Assembly: GCA_023053575.1 (NCBI GenBank) | Contig: JAKZAP010000021.1 | Span: 9,734,212 to 9,798,211 of the forward strand | Reading direction: 5' to 3' | From: Branchinecta lynchi | Taxonomy: Eukaryota > Arthropoda > Branchiopoda > Anostraca > Branchinectidae | Length of the DNA stretch: 64,000 bases | Part shown: positions 41,950 through 51,211 of the stretch, one piece after another | Numbering within the stretch: the stretch's first letter is position 1 | Layout: every line of letters starts with the position of its first letter | Notes under the pieces: model-generated | What the model saw: the letters and a program-made list of their open reading frames with translations, nothing else | Databases searched by the model: none | Told to the model about the DNA's origin: nothing | Program-made: the position numbers and the translations under genes

Positions 41950-42445
41950 AAATCTCGGTCTCCCTCATCTCCCTCCACCCCCTGCCGATGATTTGATCCC
42001 GGAAGTAAGCTTAGGAAATTGGTACGGGCATGTTATTGTTCTAGCCTATCTGGAAGTGCCCCGACGTGCTGGAGTTGGATAGAAGGCCGAACATTTCGAC
42101 CGCATATTATGCTACTTAGGAAAAGGCTTTAAGTGTATCACGTAAAGCGTCAACGGACTGCCTTACTGATCAACAAAGAACAGAGACATACACGTAACAA
42201 TAACATCAATCAATTTTATTTCAACCCTAATAGCACTCTCGATAGCACTAGGCTAACACGGGCGGGAATTGGAAAAATAAACACTCACTAACAATACAAA
42301 TAAAATACAAAGTAACAAACAATAAATACGAAACGAATATAAATCATGAACAGTTAAAGTGTTTAGTGAAATACGGAACGAACGAATTTAGGTATCTTTC
42401 TGAAGATTTCGTAGGTGGGGGAACAAGCTTGAGTTTCGGGATAAT

Positions 42446-42535
42446 CAGAGGCGTCACGACTGGGGGGGGGGGGAGGGGGCCAGTCGGTAAATCCCTCGTC
42501 CCCCCCCACAAACATTTTGGCTAGTAACGACTCTG
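42446..42535. mobile_element. Tiny hAT-like MITE (90 bp) with 8-bp target duplication
   Basis: It starts CAGAGGCGTCACGACT and ends GGCTAGTAACGACTCTG, with GGGATAAT on both sides (42438-42445 and 42536-42543). It has a G run and a C run inside. The termini relate it to the 2-kb element at 2458. Confidence 0.8.
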
Positions 42536-42654
42536 GGGATAATACGATAATACGGATAGTACGATTACGGCTTTTCAACTGGTTAGATCTAATTAGTGCG
42601 AGTGAAGCTCATACGACCAAACCGGAAGTCAAAAGATAACCATACATTGACGGG

Positions 42655-42843
42655 AAGTTCAAAATTAAAGATGCAAGCGTTACCCTTTTCGATGTTTCTT
42701 CGTCGCTACCCATCACTGATAACAGAGCCCAACCAGCGCATGACATCGCTAAATTGACCGTCACTTCTTGGCCGAAAATTGAAAATTAGTGTCTTTGTCT
42801 GTGTTATTATGTCTTTTATTTATTTTCTTTTATTTACTCCGCT
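42655..42843 (+). pseudogene. LINE 3' end, split from its tail by a GGATCC-family insertion
   Basis: GATGCAAGCGTTACCC...GATGTTTCTTCGTCGCTA and TTATTTACTCCGCT match 59049-59220 closely. The expected continuation (AAATGGCGGGTTAGAAATA and the TTACTTAC tail) appears at 43913-43955, after the inserted element. Confidence 0.65.
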
Positions 42844-43912
42844 CTTTGGGATCCCAAAACGTAAGAGGAGAGATACCTATGAAATCGCTAAAGTTGTAAA
42901 AGTTGTCCTTCCTTCTGTCAGCACGGTAACTCTCGAAGGGAATAAGATGTTTTGATGAAACTTGGTGTGAAGATTCTTTGGGTCAAGTGTAAGGTCAAGT
43001 TCGTAGTTCCTACAAGTTCCTACATTTAGGGGTGGGGGAGGGGGTTCAAAGTAAGGGGCAAACAAAATATTTTTAAACAGCTAATGTGATAGTCGATTAT
43101 GGGGTAAGATGACATGCTGAACACGAATATGCAGAACATTTTCTCGTCCGACAAGTAATTCGCCCGGAATCCGGAAAAAAACGGAAAGTTGGTTAAAAGT
43201 AAAAGTTTCATTTTAAGTGGATTAAATGTTCGATTTTGGGGTAAGAACACATGCTGAACACGATGGTGAAAATTATTTTTCCGCCGGACAAGTAGTTCGT
43301 CCAGAATCAAGCAAAACCCGGAAAGTTAGTTAAAAGTAAAAATTTTATTTGAAGTTTATTAGATGTTTGATTTAGGGGTAAGAAGACATGCTGAACATGA
43401 TGATGAAAACCATTTTCGTTCTTCCGGAATCCACTTATATGAAAAGCATTTTCAACCCGGACAAATAGTTCGCCCGGAATCCGGCCAAAACCGGAAAATT
43501 TGTTAATAGCAAAAGTTTTATTTGAAGTTGATTAGATGACATATTTATGGCTAAGGAGACGTTGAGTCTTTATATGACAATCATTTTTCCCCCGAACATA
43601 TAATCTTCCGGAATCCGGTTGAAACCGGAAATTTGTTTGTAAGTTGACGTTTTATTTGAAGTTGAGTAGATGTCCTTTAGTTCGCTTGGAATTCGGCCGA
43701 AACCGGAAATTTGGTAGAAGTAAAGCAGGAAGTTTCGGTCAGTATCGTCAAAAGAGATATGGCTGATAGAGGTATATCTGAACTTGGTTTTCTCAGACGA
43801 TTAGCCTGGCGAATACTGGATCTGGCGAAGACTGGATTTGGCAAAGACAAGACCCAGTTGTCTGGATCACATACTAGATTTTTGGGACCCCATCGAAACC
43901 TTAAGTCTTGTT
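42844..43912 (+). mobile_element. GGATCC-family element, both ends, in a LINE tail
   Basis: It runs from CTTTGGGATCCCAAAACG to TTTTGGGACCCCATCG, AAACC and TTAAGTCTTG. Family order: GGGATACC-type box, CGAAGGGAATAAGATG, GATGAAACTTGGTGTG, GGGGTGGGGGAGGGG, then six CCGGAATCC units. Comparison with the uninterrupted LINE tails at 57130-57185 and 59205-59240 shows insertion in a run of T with no target duplication. Confidence 0.75.
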
Positions 43913-44226
43913 CGAAATGGCGGGTTAGAAATATATTACTTACTTACTTACTTAGATACATTCAGCAGCAGCACTTGTCGCTGGTGCACCAACATACTTC
44001 TTAGCTAAGGCAGAAACACATGGATTAGATCCCATGATTTTTACAAAATATAATACCTAGGTCAGGATTGTCCGCGACTTACTCATTATAGTCGCGTTTT
44101 TGCAGACACCATGGTATCTGATACGGTCATAAGACGTTTTTGCAGTTACTGAGTATTTGGCCGGTTACCTGGTGTCTGGTATTCAGATACCACGGTCCTG
44201 AATGTTGTAACTGATGGGGGTATTGA

Positions 44227-44317
44227 CAAATATTTGATGGTGCAAAACGGATACGTCAGCTGAATTTTGCACAATCAAATATGATTCGCAGCCAGCTTGG
44301 GCTGAAGGAATATTTAT
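44227..44317 (-). mobile_element. Mini-retroelement (91 bp) with 8-bp target duplication
   Basis: GGTATTGA flanks it at 44219-44226 and 44318-44325. On the minus strand it reads CAGCCCAAGCTGGCTGCG...CAGCTGACGTATCCG, matching the terminal part of the hammerhead mini-elements. The hammerhead core itself is absent. AATATTTGATGGTGCAAAAC and TTTTGCACAATCAAATAT form an inverted pair. Confidence 0.65.
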
Positions 44318-44514
44318 GGTATTGAAAAAGTCATCTCACTTGCACTATCACCAATACCGGTGCCTTGGGTTTTGTTAAATTAGTGTGAAAGAAGTTTGGA
44401 ACACGGGGTTTGAGTGGATATAAGTATTTATTTTGGGTTGACTTCTAAAAGCGTAAATTTGACAATTGTGGTTATTACAAAGCAACCGTGGTAGTATCAG
44501 ATATCATGGTAACT

Positions 44515-44826
44515 ACAGAAGGACCAAAGGTTTCGATGGGATCCCAGAAATCTAACATTTTATTCAAACAACTGGGTCATGTCTTCGTCCTTCAGTCTTC
44601 GTCAGATTCCTTGAAGATTTTTACTGTTAAAATAAAGTTCAAAATTGGATTCAGCATGTCTCCCTACCCCTAAAACCGAATCTCTGATCGATTTCAGAAA
44701 CAACTTGGAGCTTCAACCAAATTTCCAGTTTCAGCCGAATTCGTGATGAACCATTAGTCCAACAAGAAAACTAACTTCAGATATGGATTCAATGGATCTA
44801 CTTTCCCCTCATTGAATATCTTATAA
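44515..44826 (-). mobile_element. GGATCC-family fragment abutting the LINE
   Basis: It starts AGGACCAAAGGTTTCGATGG and GATCCCAGAAATC, runs through AGATTCCTTGAAGATTTT and TTCAGCATGTCTCCCTACCC, and stops where the LINE ORF begins. The rest of the element is missing. Confidence 0.6.
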
Positions 44827-46689
44827 ATGCTCAACTCTTCCGTTATTTGTATAACTGAAGTTCACAGGCAAGATTTAAATTTACTGAAAATGTCCAACTT
44901 CCTTTCTTTTGTTAAATTAAGGCCTGATGATCATTCTTTAGGAAAAAAGGGGGGAGGGGTCATGACTTTTGTTCATGATAGTTTACGACCTCAACTTTTG
45001 AATATTCCGTCTCTTAATGAATATGATGAAATTATATGGGTTAAAATACAACCAAAGCGACTCCCTAGACCTTTCTCTGCGGTAGCGATGTGTGTTTTCT
45101 ATTATTCACCTGGCCAACCCGCTGCTGCAAGAAAGGCTTTTTGGGAAAAGCTGCAGGAATCGGCAGATTATATCCAGAAAACACATCCTTTTTTTGGAAT
45201 AGCCATGCTAGGAGATAACAATGAACTAAGTTGTAAATCTCTGGCCAGGTCACTTAACCTCAAGAATGTTGTTGATTTTCCAACAACCAAAGGTGGTACG
45301 TCTCTGGATGTAATAATGACGAATTTCTGCTCTTACTATCAAAACCCAAGTAAAATCGCACCGCTTGGTGGTAGCTATCATTTTATGTTGCAGTGGACCC
45401 CCTTTGAGAAAGTTAAAGTCAATTACTCGGTAACCGAAATAACCTCAAGACCAATCACTGATCGGGGACTTTTGCAGTTTGGGGACTGGATAACGAAAGA
45501 AAATTGGGCCGGAGTCTCAACTGCTGAAGACTTGGATTCACAGGTGCAGAATTTTCACAGCAAACTAAATGAAAAGTTTGTTGAATGTTTTCCGGAAAAA
45601 AAGACTAAAGTGTGTCCAACTGATAAACCATACGTAAATTCAGAGATTAAACAAATGATTAAACATAAACTGCACTTAATTGGAAAAGGAAAGGAAGAAG
45701 AAGCAAAGAAATTAAGAAACAAAATTAAATGGAAAATTAAACAGGCGCAGGAAAATTATTATAAAAAGGAAGTAGATAACCTCCTTGAATCCAAGCCTTC
45801 ACAGTTCTTCGGTAAAGTTAAACATCCGACTGGTAGAGGCCCGCAACCAGTTGATTTCATGAAGGAGGAGCCATCAGAGAAAACAGCGAACGACCTAAAC
45901 TCTCATTTTGCTTCTATTGTACAGTCGTACCCACCACTGCCTCCTGAAAAGCCACCTTCGTTTTCAGCTGAAGCACCATCCCAAAACTCACAAGAAGATT
46001 CAAATGTAAATTCTAATTTAATGCCTGAAATTTCAATATCAGAAATTAGAAAGAAACTCTCCTCGTTAAAGAAAACATCAGTGGCACCCTTTGATGTTCC
46101 AGTAGCCATTGCTAAAGCTTTTGCGAAAGAATTGGCGTTTCCTCTTCATATTATTTACAATAATATCACCAAAACTGGATATTTCCCCAAAAAGTGGAAA
46201 ATTGGCTTCATCACTCCCATTCCGAAAAAGGGAGCAGCTAATGATTTCTCTGGTGTGAGGCCGATCACTGTTACATCAATTTTTAGCCGAATTTACGAGA
46301 GCTTTGTTGCTTCTTGGCTAAAAAAATATCTCTCGGAAGTCATCGATAAGAGGCAATTTGGTAACATCCCGAAGTGTTCAACTGTTCACTATCTCGTTAG
46401 TTTACTTGATTTTATTTTTAAAAATTTAGATGAACCCGGGAAATGGATAAATCTAATTGCAATAGATTTTAAAAAAGCTTTCGATCTTGTAGATCACAAG
46501 ATTTTGCTGGAAAAAATGGCAGAGAAAAATATTCCTGAATATCTTATTAATATCGTAAAAAGCTTTCTAACAAACAGAGAACAAATCGTAAAACATAAAA
46601 ATAATTTTTCTTCTTCTTTACCGGTTTTTTTGCGGTGTCCCGCAAGGAACAGTGATCGGTCCTTTATGCTTCCTCCTCATGATCAATGA
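44827..46689 (+). CDS. LINE ORF2-type polyprotein: endonuclease and reverse transcriptase (disrupted)
   Basis: 620 codons are open. The AP endonuclease part spans about residues 5-200, with VICITEVHRQD (catalytic Glu), KKGGGVMTFVHDSLRP, AMLGDNNEL (GDFN-type box altered) and GGSYHFML in place of the usual SDH. The RT part, from about residue 400, has DFSGVRPITVTSIFSRIYE, box A IAIDFKKAFDLVDHKIL and YLINIVKSFLTNREQ. At about 46626-46632 a run of seven T shifts the frame. Read with six T, it continues CGVPQGTVIGPLCFLLMIN (box B) and KCVDDLSLAEV (box C) from 46652. The altered EN boxes and frameshift mean this copy is not functional as written. The reaction is target-primed reverse transcription. 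The N-terminal methionine is only the first in-frame ATG, not a confirmed start. Confidence 0.85.
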   Translation: MLNSSVICITEVHRQDLNLLKMSNFLSFVKLRPDDHSLGKKGGGVMTFVHDSLRPQLLNIPSLNEYDEIIWVKIQPKRLPRPFSAVAMCVFYYSPGQPAAARKAFWEKLQESADYIQKTHPFFGIAMLGDNNELSCKSLARSLNLKNVVDFPTTKGGTSLDVIMTNFCSYYQNPSKIAPLGGSYHFMLQWTPFEKVKVNYSVTEITSRPITDRGLLQFGDWITKENWAGVSTAEDLDSQVQNFHSKLNEKFVECFPEKKTKVCPTDKPYVNSEIKQMIKHKLHLIGKGKEEEAKKLRNKIKWKIKQAQENYYKKEVDNLLESKPSQFFGKVKHPTGRGPQPVDFMKEEPSEKTANDLNSHFASIVQSYPPLPPEKPPSFSAEAPSQNSQEDSNVNSNLMPEISISEIRKKLSSLKKTSVAPFDVPVAIAKAFAKELAFPLHIIYNNITKTGYFPKKWKIGFITPIPKKGAANDFSGVRPITVTSIFSRIYESFVASWLKKYLSEVIDKRQFGNIPKCSTVHYLVSLLDFIFKNLDEPGKWINLIAIDFKKAFDLVDHKILLEKMAEKNIPEYLINIVKSFLTNREQIVKHKNNFSSSLPVFLRCPARNSDRSFMLPPHDQ

Positions 46690-46993
46690 AATAGCTGTCG
46701 GGCTGGAAGAAAGATGGAAGTGTGTAGATGATCTTTCCCTAGCAGAGGTAGTATTTGGAGCGTGTAAAAGTCAAACTTTCAATTATGTTGAACAAGTTAC
46801 CTCTGAAGCAGCAAAATTAAATATGGTGGTAAATAAAGATAAATCTTCAGTAATGACATTTTCATTTCTCAAGAAAAGCCTACCTGAATTCGAACCACCT
46901 ATAGACCCAAACCTCCTCAGTAACAGCACTACCCTGCTTGGGGTAGTGATCTCTTCTGATCTAACTTGGCATGAAAACACAAGATTGATTGTA
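46634..46993 (+). pseudogene. LINE RT boxes B-C in shifted frame, up to nested insertion
   Basis: This frame gives CGVPQGTVIGPLCFLL, then WKCVDDLSLAEVVFG (CVDD at 46721-46732 replaces the usual YADD/FADD), then EAAKLNMVVNKDKSSVMTFS and LLGVVISSDLTWHENTRLIV. It belongs to the same polyprotein as the preceding ORF and stops where the GGATCC-family element begins. Confidence 0.8.
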
Positions 46994-47639
46994 AACAAGA
47001 CCAAAGGTTTCGATGGGATCCCAAAAATTCAATATCTGATCCAGACAACTGGGTCTTGTCTTAGCCAGATCCAGTCTTCGCCAGACTCCTTGAACATTTT
47101 TACAATTAAAATTCAGAAACAGATTAAGGCCAAATAGCTAATCACCTGAGAAAACCAAGTTTAGATTTGGATTCAGCATGTGTGTTTACCCCTATAAGTC
47201 ATACCTGTTTTGACGAAAACTTCCTGCCACTTCTGCCAATTTCCCGGTTCCGGCCGAACTCCAGAACTACTTGTCCGGCGAAAAAAGAAAGCTCAAAGAC
47301 GAAATCAGGGTATCTTCTTTCCCCAGTAATGAACATCTAATCAACTTCAAATAGAAATTTAGCTTATAACAAATTTTCCGATTCCAGCCGGATTCCGGTC
47401 GAACTATATGTCCGGGTAAAATACGATTGTCACACAGGGACTCAGCATCTCTTCTTACCCCTAAATCGCTTATCTAATCAACTAGAAATAAAACTTTGAC
47501 TTCCAACAGTTTTCCGGTTTTGGCCGGATTCCGGACGAACTACATGTCCGGGTAGAAACTTGTTTTCACATAAGTGTTCAGCATGTCTTCTTGCCCTAAA
47601 TCGAACATCCAATCAACTCCAAATTAAACTTTTAATTTT

Positions 47640-48060
47640 GACAAACTTTCCGGTTTGGGCCGGATTCCGGTCGAAAAACTTGTCCGTCGAGAAAATAGTT
47701 TTCACCATCGTCTTCAGCATGTCTCCCTACCTCTAAATCGAACATTTAATCAACTTCAAATAAAACTTTTACTTTCAACAAACTTTCCGGTTTGGGCCGG
47801 ATTCCGGGCGAAATACTTGTCCATCGAGAAAATAGTTGTCACCATCGTCTTCAGCATGTCTTCCTACCCCTAAATCGAACATCTAATCAATTTCAAATAA
47901 AACTTTTACTTTCAACAAACTTTCCGGTTTGGGCCGGATTCCGGGCGAAATACTTGTCCGTCGAGAAAATAATTTTCACCATCGTCTTCAGCATGTCTTC
48001 CTACCCCTAAATCGAACATCTAATCAACTTCAAATAAAACTTTTACTTTCAACAAACTTT
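47640..48060 (-). repeat. 137-bp tandem array
   Basis: Three near-identical units occur at 137-base spacing. Each contains AACTTTCCGGTTTGGGCC, GGATTCCGG, CTTGTCC, TTCAGCATGTC and CCTCTAAATCGAACAT or a close variant. 137 is not a multiple of three, so the 72-codon open frames in each unit overlap in different frames and are not genes. Confidence 0.85.
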
Positions 48061-48330
48061 CCGGTTTTGGCCGGATTCCGGGCGAACTACTTGTCCGATG
48101 ACAAAATGGTTTTCACCATCATGTTCAGCATGTCTTCTTACCCCATAATCGACTATCACATTAGCTGTTTCAAAATATTTTGTTTGTCCCTTAATTTCAA
48201 TCCCCTCCCCCACCCCTAAATGTAGAGCTACAAAGCCCATCTACGAACTTGACTGGTCCGACGACCCAACGAACCTTCTCACCAAGTTTCATCAAAATAT
48301 CTCATTCCCTTCGAGAGTTATCGTGCTTAC

Positions 48331-48391
48331 AGACGGACGGACGGACGGACGGACGGACGGACGGACGGACGGACGGACGGACAGACGGACA
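48331..48391. repeat. (GGAC)n microsatellite
   Basis: About 14 consecutive GGAC units with one GACA interruption. Shorter versions sit at the same place in other family copies (31800, 49330, 52690, 62085), so the microsatellite is part of the element. Confidence 0.95.
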
Positions 48392-48447
48392 ACTTTTGCG
48401 ATGTCATAGGTATCCCTCCACTTACGTTTTGGGATCCCAAAAAGGCA

Positions 48448-48900
48448 AATGGTGCTATCCAAATGCTGAAGACTCTAAAGAAATTCCGGGTTCCTAAGGA
48501 TAAACTAAAATTAATTTTCTGCATGTTCATCCGCCCACTAGTAGAATATGCATGTCCTGTTTGGCATTTCGCTCTTACAAAAGAAGAAAGTGGTAAAATT
48601 GAACGGGTTCAGAAGAGGTCTCTACAAATCATCTACGGAGGTTCCCACTGCCTTACTCTTTTTATCTAAAAGAATACAAACTTGACCCCCTTTTTGTCCG
48701 TCGAGAGAAACTGTGCCTAAAATTTGGCTCAACCCTCCTTCTCCACCCCATCTACAAGAACTTCCTCCCGCCTCCCTTTGTCCCCCTCAGATCCCGACTC
48801 CCCAGAGAGGCGGCTGCGAAAGTTCCAAAACTGACACCGGTTTACTCCAGGTCACAGCGTTATTCTCGAAGCTTTGTGCCGAGTTTTGTTCGTACTTTTA
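48448..48900 (+). pseudogene. LINE RT C-terminus downstream of the nested insertion
   Basis: The frame ANGAIQMLKTLKKFRVPK, LKLIFCMFIRPLVEYACPVW, HFALTKEESGKIERVQKRSL runs to about 48660. It then continues with a frame change as DPLFVRRE and LKFGSTLLLHPIYKNFLPP. This is the normal continuation of the RT interrupted at 46993. Confidence 0.8.
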
Positions 48901-49139
48901 ACAATTCGTAACTTGTGCGTTTTATCCTATTCTTTTTGTTTTTCTCGTTGACAAATTTTTCTTGTATTAACTGTTTGACTAAAAGATACCATATTTGGGC
49001 TATGCCTATGAGAGACTGTATCTTGTTTACATTAAATGATTTGATTTGATTTGATTTATTAGCTTATAAAGTCCGACATCCATAGAATAGACAAATGAGT
49101 CGTCATCCACAGCGCAGAGGTACACTAGTCTTAGAATAA

Positions 49140-49390
49140 AGGGGTAGGGACTGCTATAGCCAAAAATTGGTCGACAAATTGCCTTTAATTTGAAACCCAC
49201 TCCCCCACCCTTCAATATAGGGCTACAGAGTCCATCTGCGAACTTGACCTTACTCTTGGGCCAAAGGATCCTAGCCCACAAAATTTCGTCAAAATTATCT
49301 CATTCCCTTCGAGAGTTATCGCGCTTACAGACGGACGGACAACTTTTGCGATGTCATCATCCACTTACGTTTTGGGATGACAAAATGCCA
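49140..49390 (-). mobile_element. GGATCC-family fragment
   Basis: It contains TTTGAAACCCACTCCCCCACC, CATCTGCGAACTTGACC, CATTCCCTTCGAGAGTTATC and CACTTACGTTTTGGGATGAC. It is the 5' part of the element only (reverse orientation), with a degraded end box. Confidence 0.6.
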
Positions 49391-49441
49391 ATCCAGTTAC
49401 CGTGGTGTCAGGTGTCTGTCTTACTTACTTAGACTTCGATC

Positions 49442-49710
49442 TTACGCGCCTGGTGGCGCATAAGGCAACTTGGCAAATTCTGACGTCCACTTGACTCTGT
49501 CTTCGGCAGCATTCCACAGTTCAATCATCGTGGTCCGACCTGACTTAGCTTCCTTCTCGAGGTTTGTGCCAGGTTTGGAGCGCTGCATGCCTACCCTTTG
49601 CACGCAAGCCAGAAGGTATCTAGCAACATGCGTTGTTGGGAAGTCTGCCATCAGCCATCCGCACCATGTGACCCCAGTATCTCCATCGTCTCTCCACGAG
49701 GACATCTGTC
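49442..49710 (-). pseudogene. LINE ORF C-terminal remnant
   Basis: The minus strand is open for 87 codons, ending VKWTSEFAKLPYAPPGA and a stop, and is followed by a TAAG-type tail (plus-strand CTTACTTACTTAG). Short basic and aromatic C-termini with this tail are common for RTE/CR1-type LINEs. The assignment rests mainly on the tail and on similarity in layout to 6943-7205. Confidence 0.35.
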
Positions 49711-49767
49711 ATCAAGCATTGCTCAGTTATGGCACGTTCCTTAACATGGGTCACTTTATCGGACCAA

Positions 49768-51167
49768 CTAAAGACCACTCGCACTATTTACTCTTCAACT
49801 TACAGTATTTTCAAATATTTGAATACTTTAAAACTATGCTGTGCTTTCAACAGATAACCGACTGTTTTGGCTGTTTTAAGCATTTTCCGAGACCGTTGAC
49901 TTATAGCGAAAACAGGGAAAAAATTTACATCACCGGTTTTTGGGATCCCAAAACGTAAGTGGAGGGATACCTGTGACATCGCAAAAGTTGTCCGTCTGTC
50001 CATCTGTCCGCACGATAACTCTCGAATGGATTGAGATATTTTGACGAAACTTAGTGGGAGGATTCTTTGGGTCAAAGTACAGGTCAAGTTCGAAGGTGGG
50101 CTCTGTAGCCCTATATTTGAGGGTGGGGGAGGGTTTCAAATTAAGGGGCAACAAAATATTTTTTTTAAACCTATTGAGATAGTTTATTTAGGGAACATGC
50201 TGAATTCGAATATGAAATTTATTTTCTCGCTGGACAAATAGTTCACCCGGAATCCGGCGAAGGGCGGAAAATTTGTGAAAAGTACAAGTTTAATATGGAG
50301 TTGATTAGAGGTTCGATTCAGGCGCAAGGAGACGTGCTGAGTCCGAATATGAAATGTATTTTCTCGCTGGACAATTAGTTCGGCCGGAATCCCACCAGAA
50401 CAGGAAAATTTGTTAAAAGTAAAAGTTTTATTTAAATTCGATAAGATGTTCGATTTCCGGGTAAGAAGACATTCTGAATTGGCGTATGTCAATCATTTTC
50501 TCATCGGACGCATAGATCGCTTGGAATCCGGCTGAAACCGGAAAATTTCTTAAAAGTAAGAGTTTAATCTGAAGTTGATTAGAGGTTGAATGGTAGGAGG
50601 TAGGTAAGGAGACATGCTGAACTCGTCTTAGTTTGTCCGGAATCCGGCCGAAACCGGAAGTTGGGCAGAAGAAAGGAAGGAAGGAGATACGACGTAGGCT
50701 ATATGGTAATCCCTAACTAAATATTTGACAGCGCAAAATGGATATCTGAATATATCTGAACTTGTTGAAATTCAGCTTGCGTATCCGGTTTGCTCTGTCA
50801 AATACGGACTTGGTCTTCTCCGATTATTACCATTGGCCTTAACCTGTTTGTAAATTTTTAAAGTAAAAATGTTTAAGAAGTCTGTTGAAGACCGAATATC
50901 TACAAGACCGAATTGTCGGGAGAAAATATTAAAATTTTGGGATCCCATCGAAACCTTTGGTCTTGTTCTCATGGAGAAACTTCTCGCAGACAACCGTCGG
51001 CAGCGTGATACACATCGAAGTTAGCAAAACGCGGCAAGTGAGAAAATCAGCGTGGTTTTGTTAGAGGGGTTAGAATGTACCGTCCGAAACCGGGTTTAGA
51101 AATATGTAGAGCGATTATGGAAGTGGGTTAAATTGTGTTAGTATTTTAGATAAGACAGGTCCTTTAA
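49768..51167. mobile_element. TTAA-family MITE split by a GGATCC-family insertion
   Basis: The left part (CACTCGCACTATTTACTC, TTCAACTTACAGTATTTT) and the right part (GAAAATCAGCGTGGTTTTG, AAGACAGGTCCTTTAA) together match the MITE at 41140-41638 in reverse. Between them lies the element at 49937-50967. Confidence 0.6.
49937..50967 (+). mobile_element. GGATCC-family element, both ends
   Basis: It runs from TTTTTGGGATCCCAAAACG to TTTTGGGATCCCATCGAAAC and CTTTGGTCTTG. It has the GTCCGTCTGTCC tract, GGGTGGGGGAGGG box and four CCGGAATCC units. A segment at 50705-50810 resembles the hammerhead mini-element ends (TTTGACAGCGCAAAATGG; CCGGTTTGCTCTGTCAAA). Confidence 0.72.
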
Positions 51168-51211
51168 GGATACGCCTGAGACAGATGTTGTAAAGCTCAA
51201 GATTGGTTTTC

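Larger units (their letters stand above)
46994..48447 (-). mobile_element. GGATCC-family element, both ends, nested in the LINE
   Basis: Reverse orientation: AGACCAAAGGTTTCGATGGG at the left, then ATCCCAAAAATTC. The right end is CTTACGTTTTGGGATCCCAA. It contains about seven CCGGATTCCGG units, three of them an exact 137-bp ladder at 47655, 47792 and 47929. A long GGAC microsatellite and the GATGTCATAGGTATCC box follow. At most the short AAG is shared at the insertion point; there is no clear target duplication. Confidence 0.8.
44827..49057 (+). mobile_element. Non-LTR retrotransposon (CR1/jockey-like LINE), 5'-truncated, with nested insertion
   Basis: It comprises a truncated AP-type endonuclease and RT (44827-46993), a nested GGATCC-family element (46994-48447), the rest of the RT C-terminus (48448-48900), an A/T-rich 3' UTR and a TGATTTGATTTGATTT tail at about 49037-49057. 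Excising the insertion restores the reading frame across the junction (LIVNK then ANGAIQMLKTLKKF). The N-terminal part of the endonuclease is missing because repeat sequence abuts the start. Confidence 0.85.

Noticed and set aside
47655..48219. Chain of 72-96 codon open frames with near-identical translations (also 62478-63107)
   Set aside because: They follow the 137-bp repeat ladder, overlap in different frames and vary only with the repeat units. They are a by-product of a tandem repeat, not a protein family.
48331..48391. GGAC repeats considered as a CRISPR-like or functional array
   Set aside because: A plain 4-bp microsatellite present in every copy of the mobile element, without spacers.
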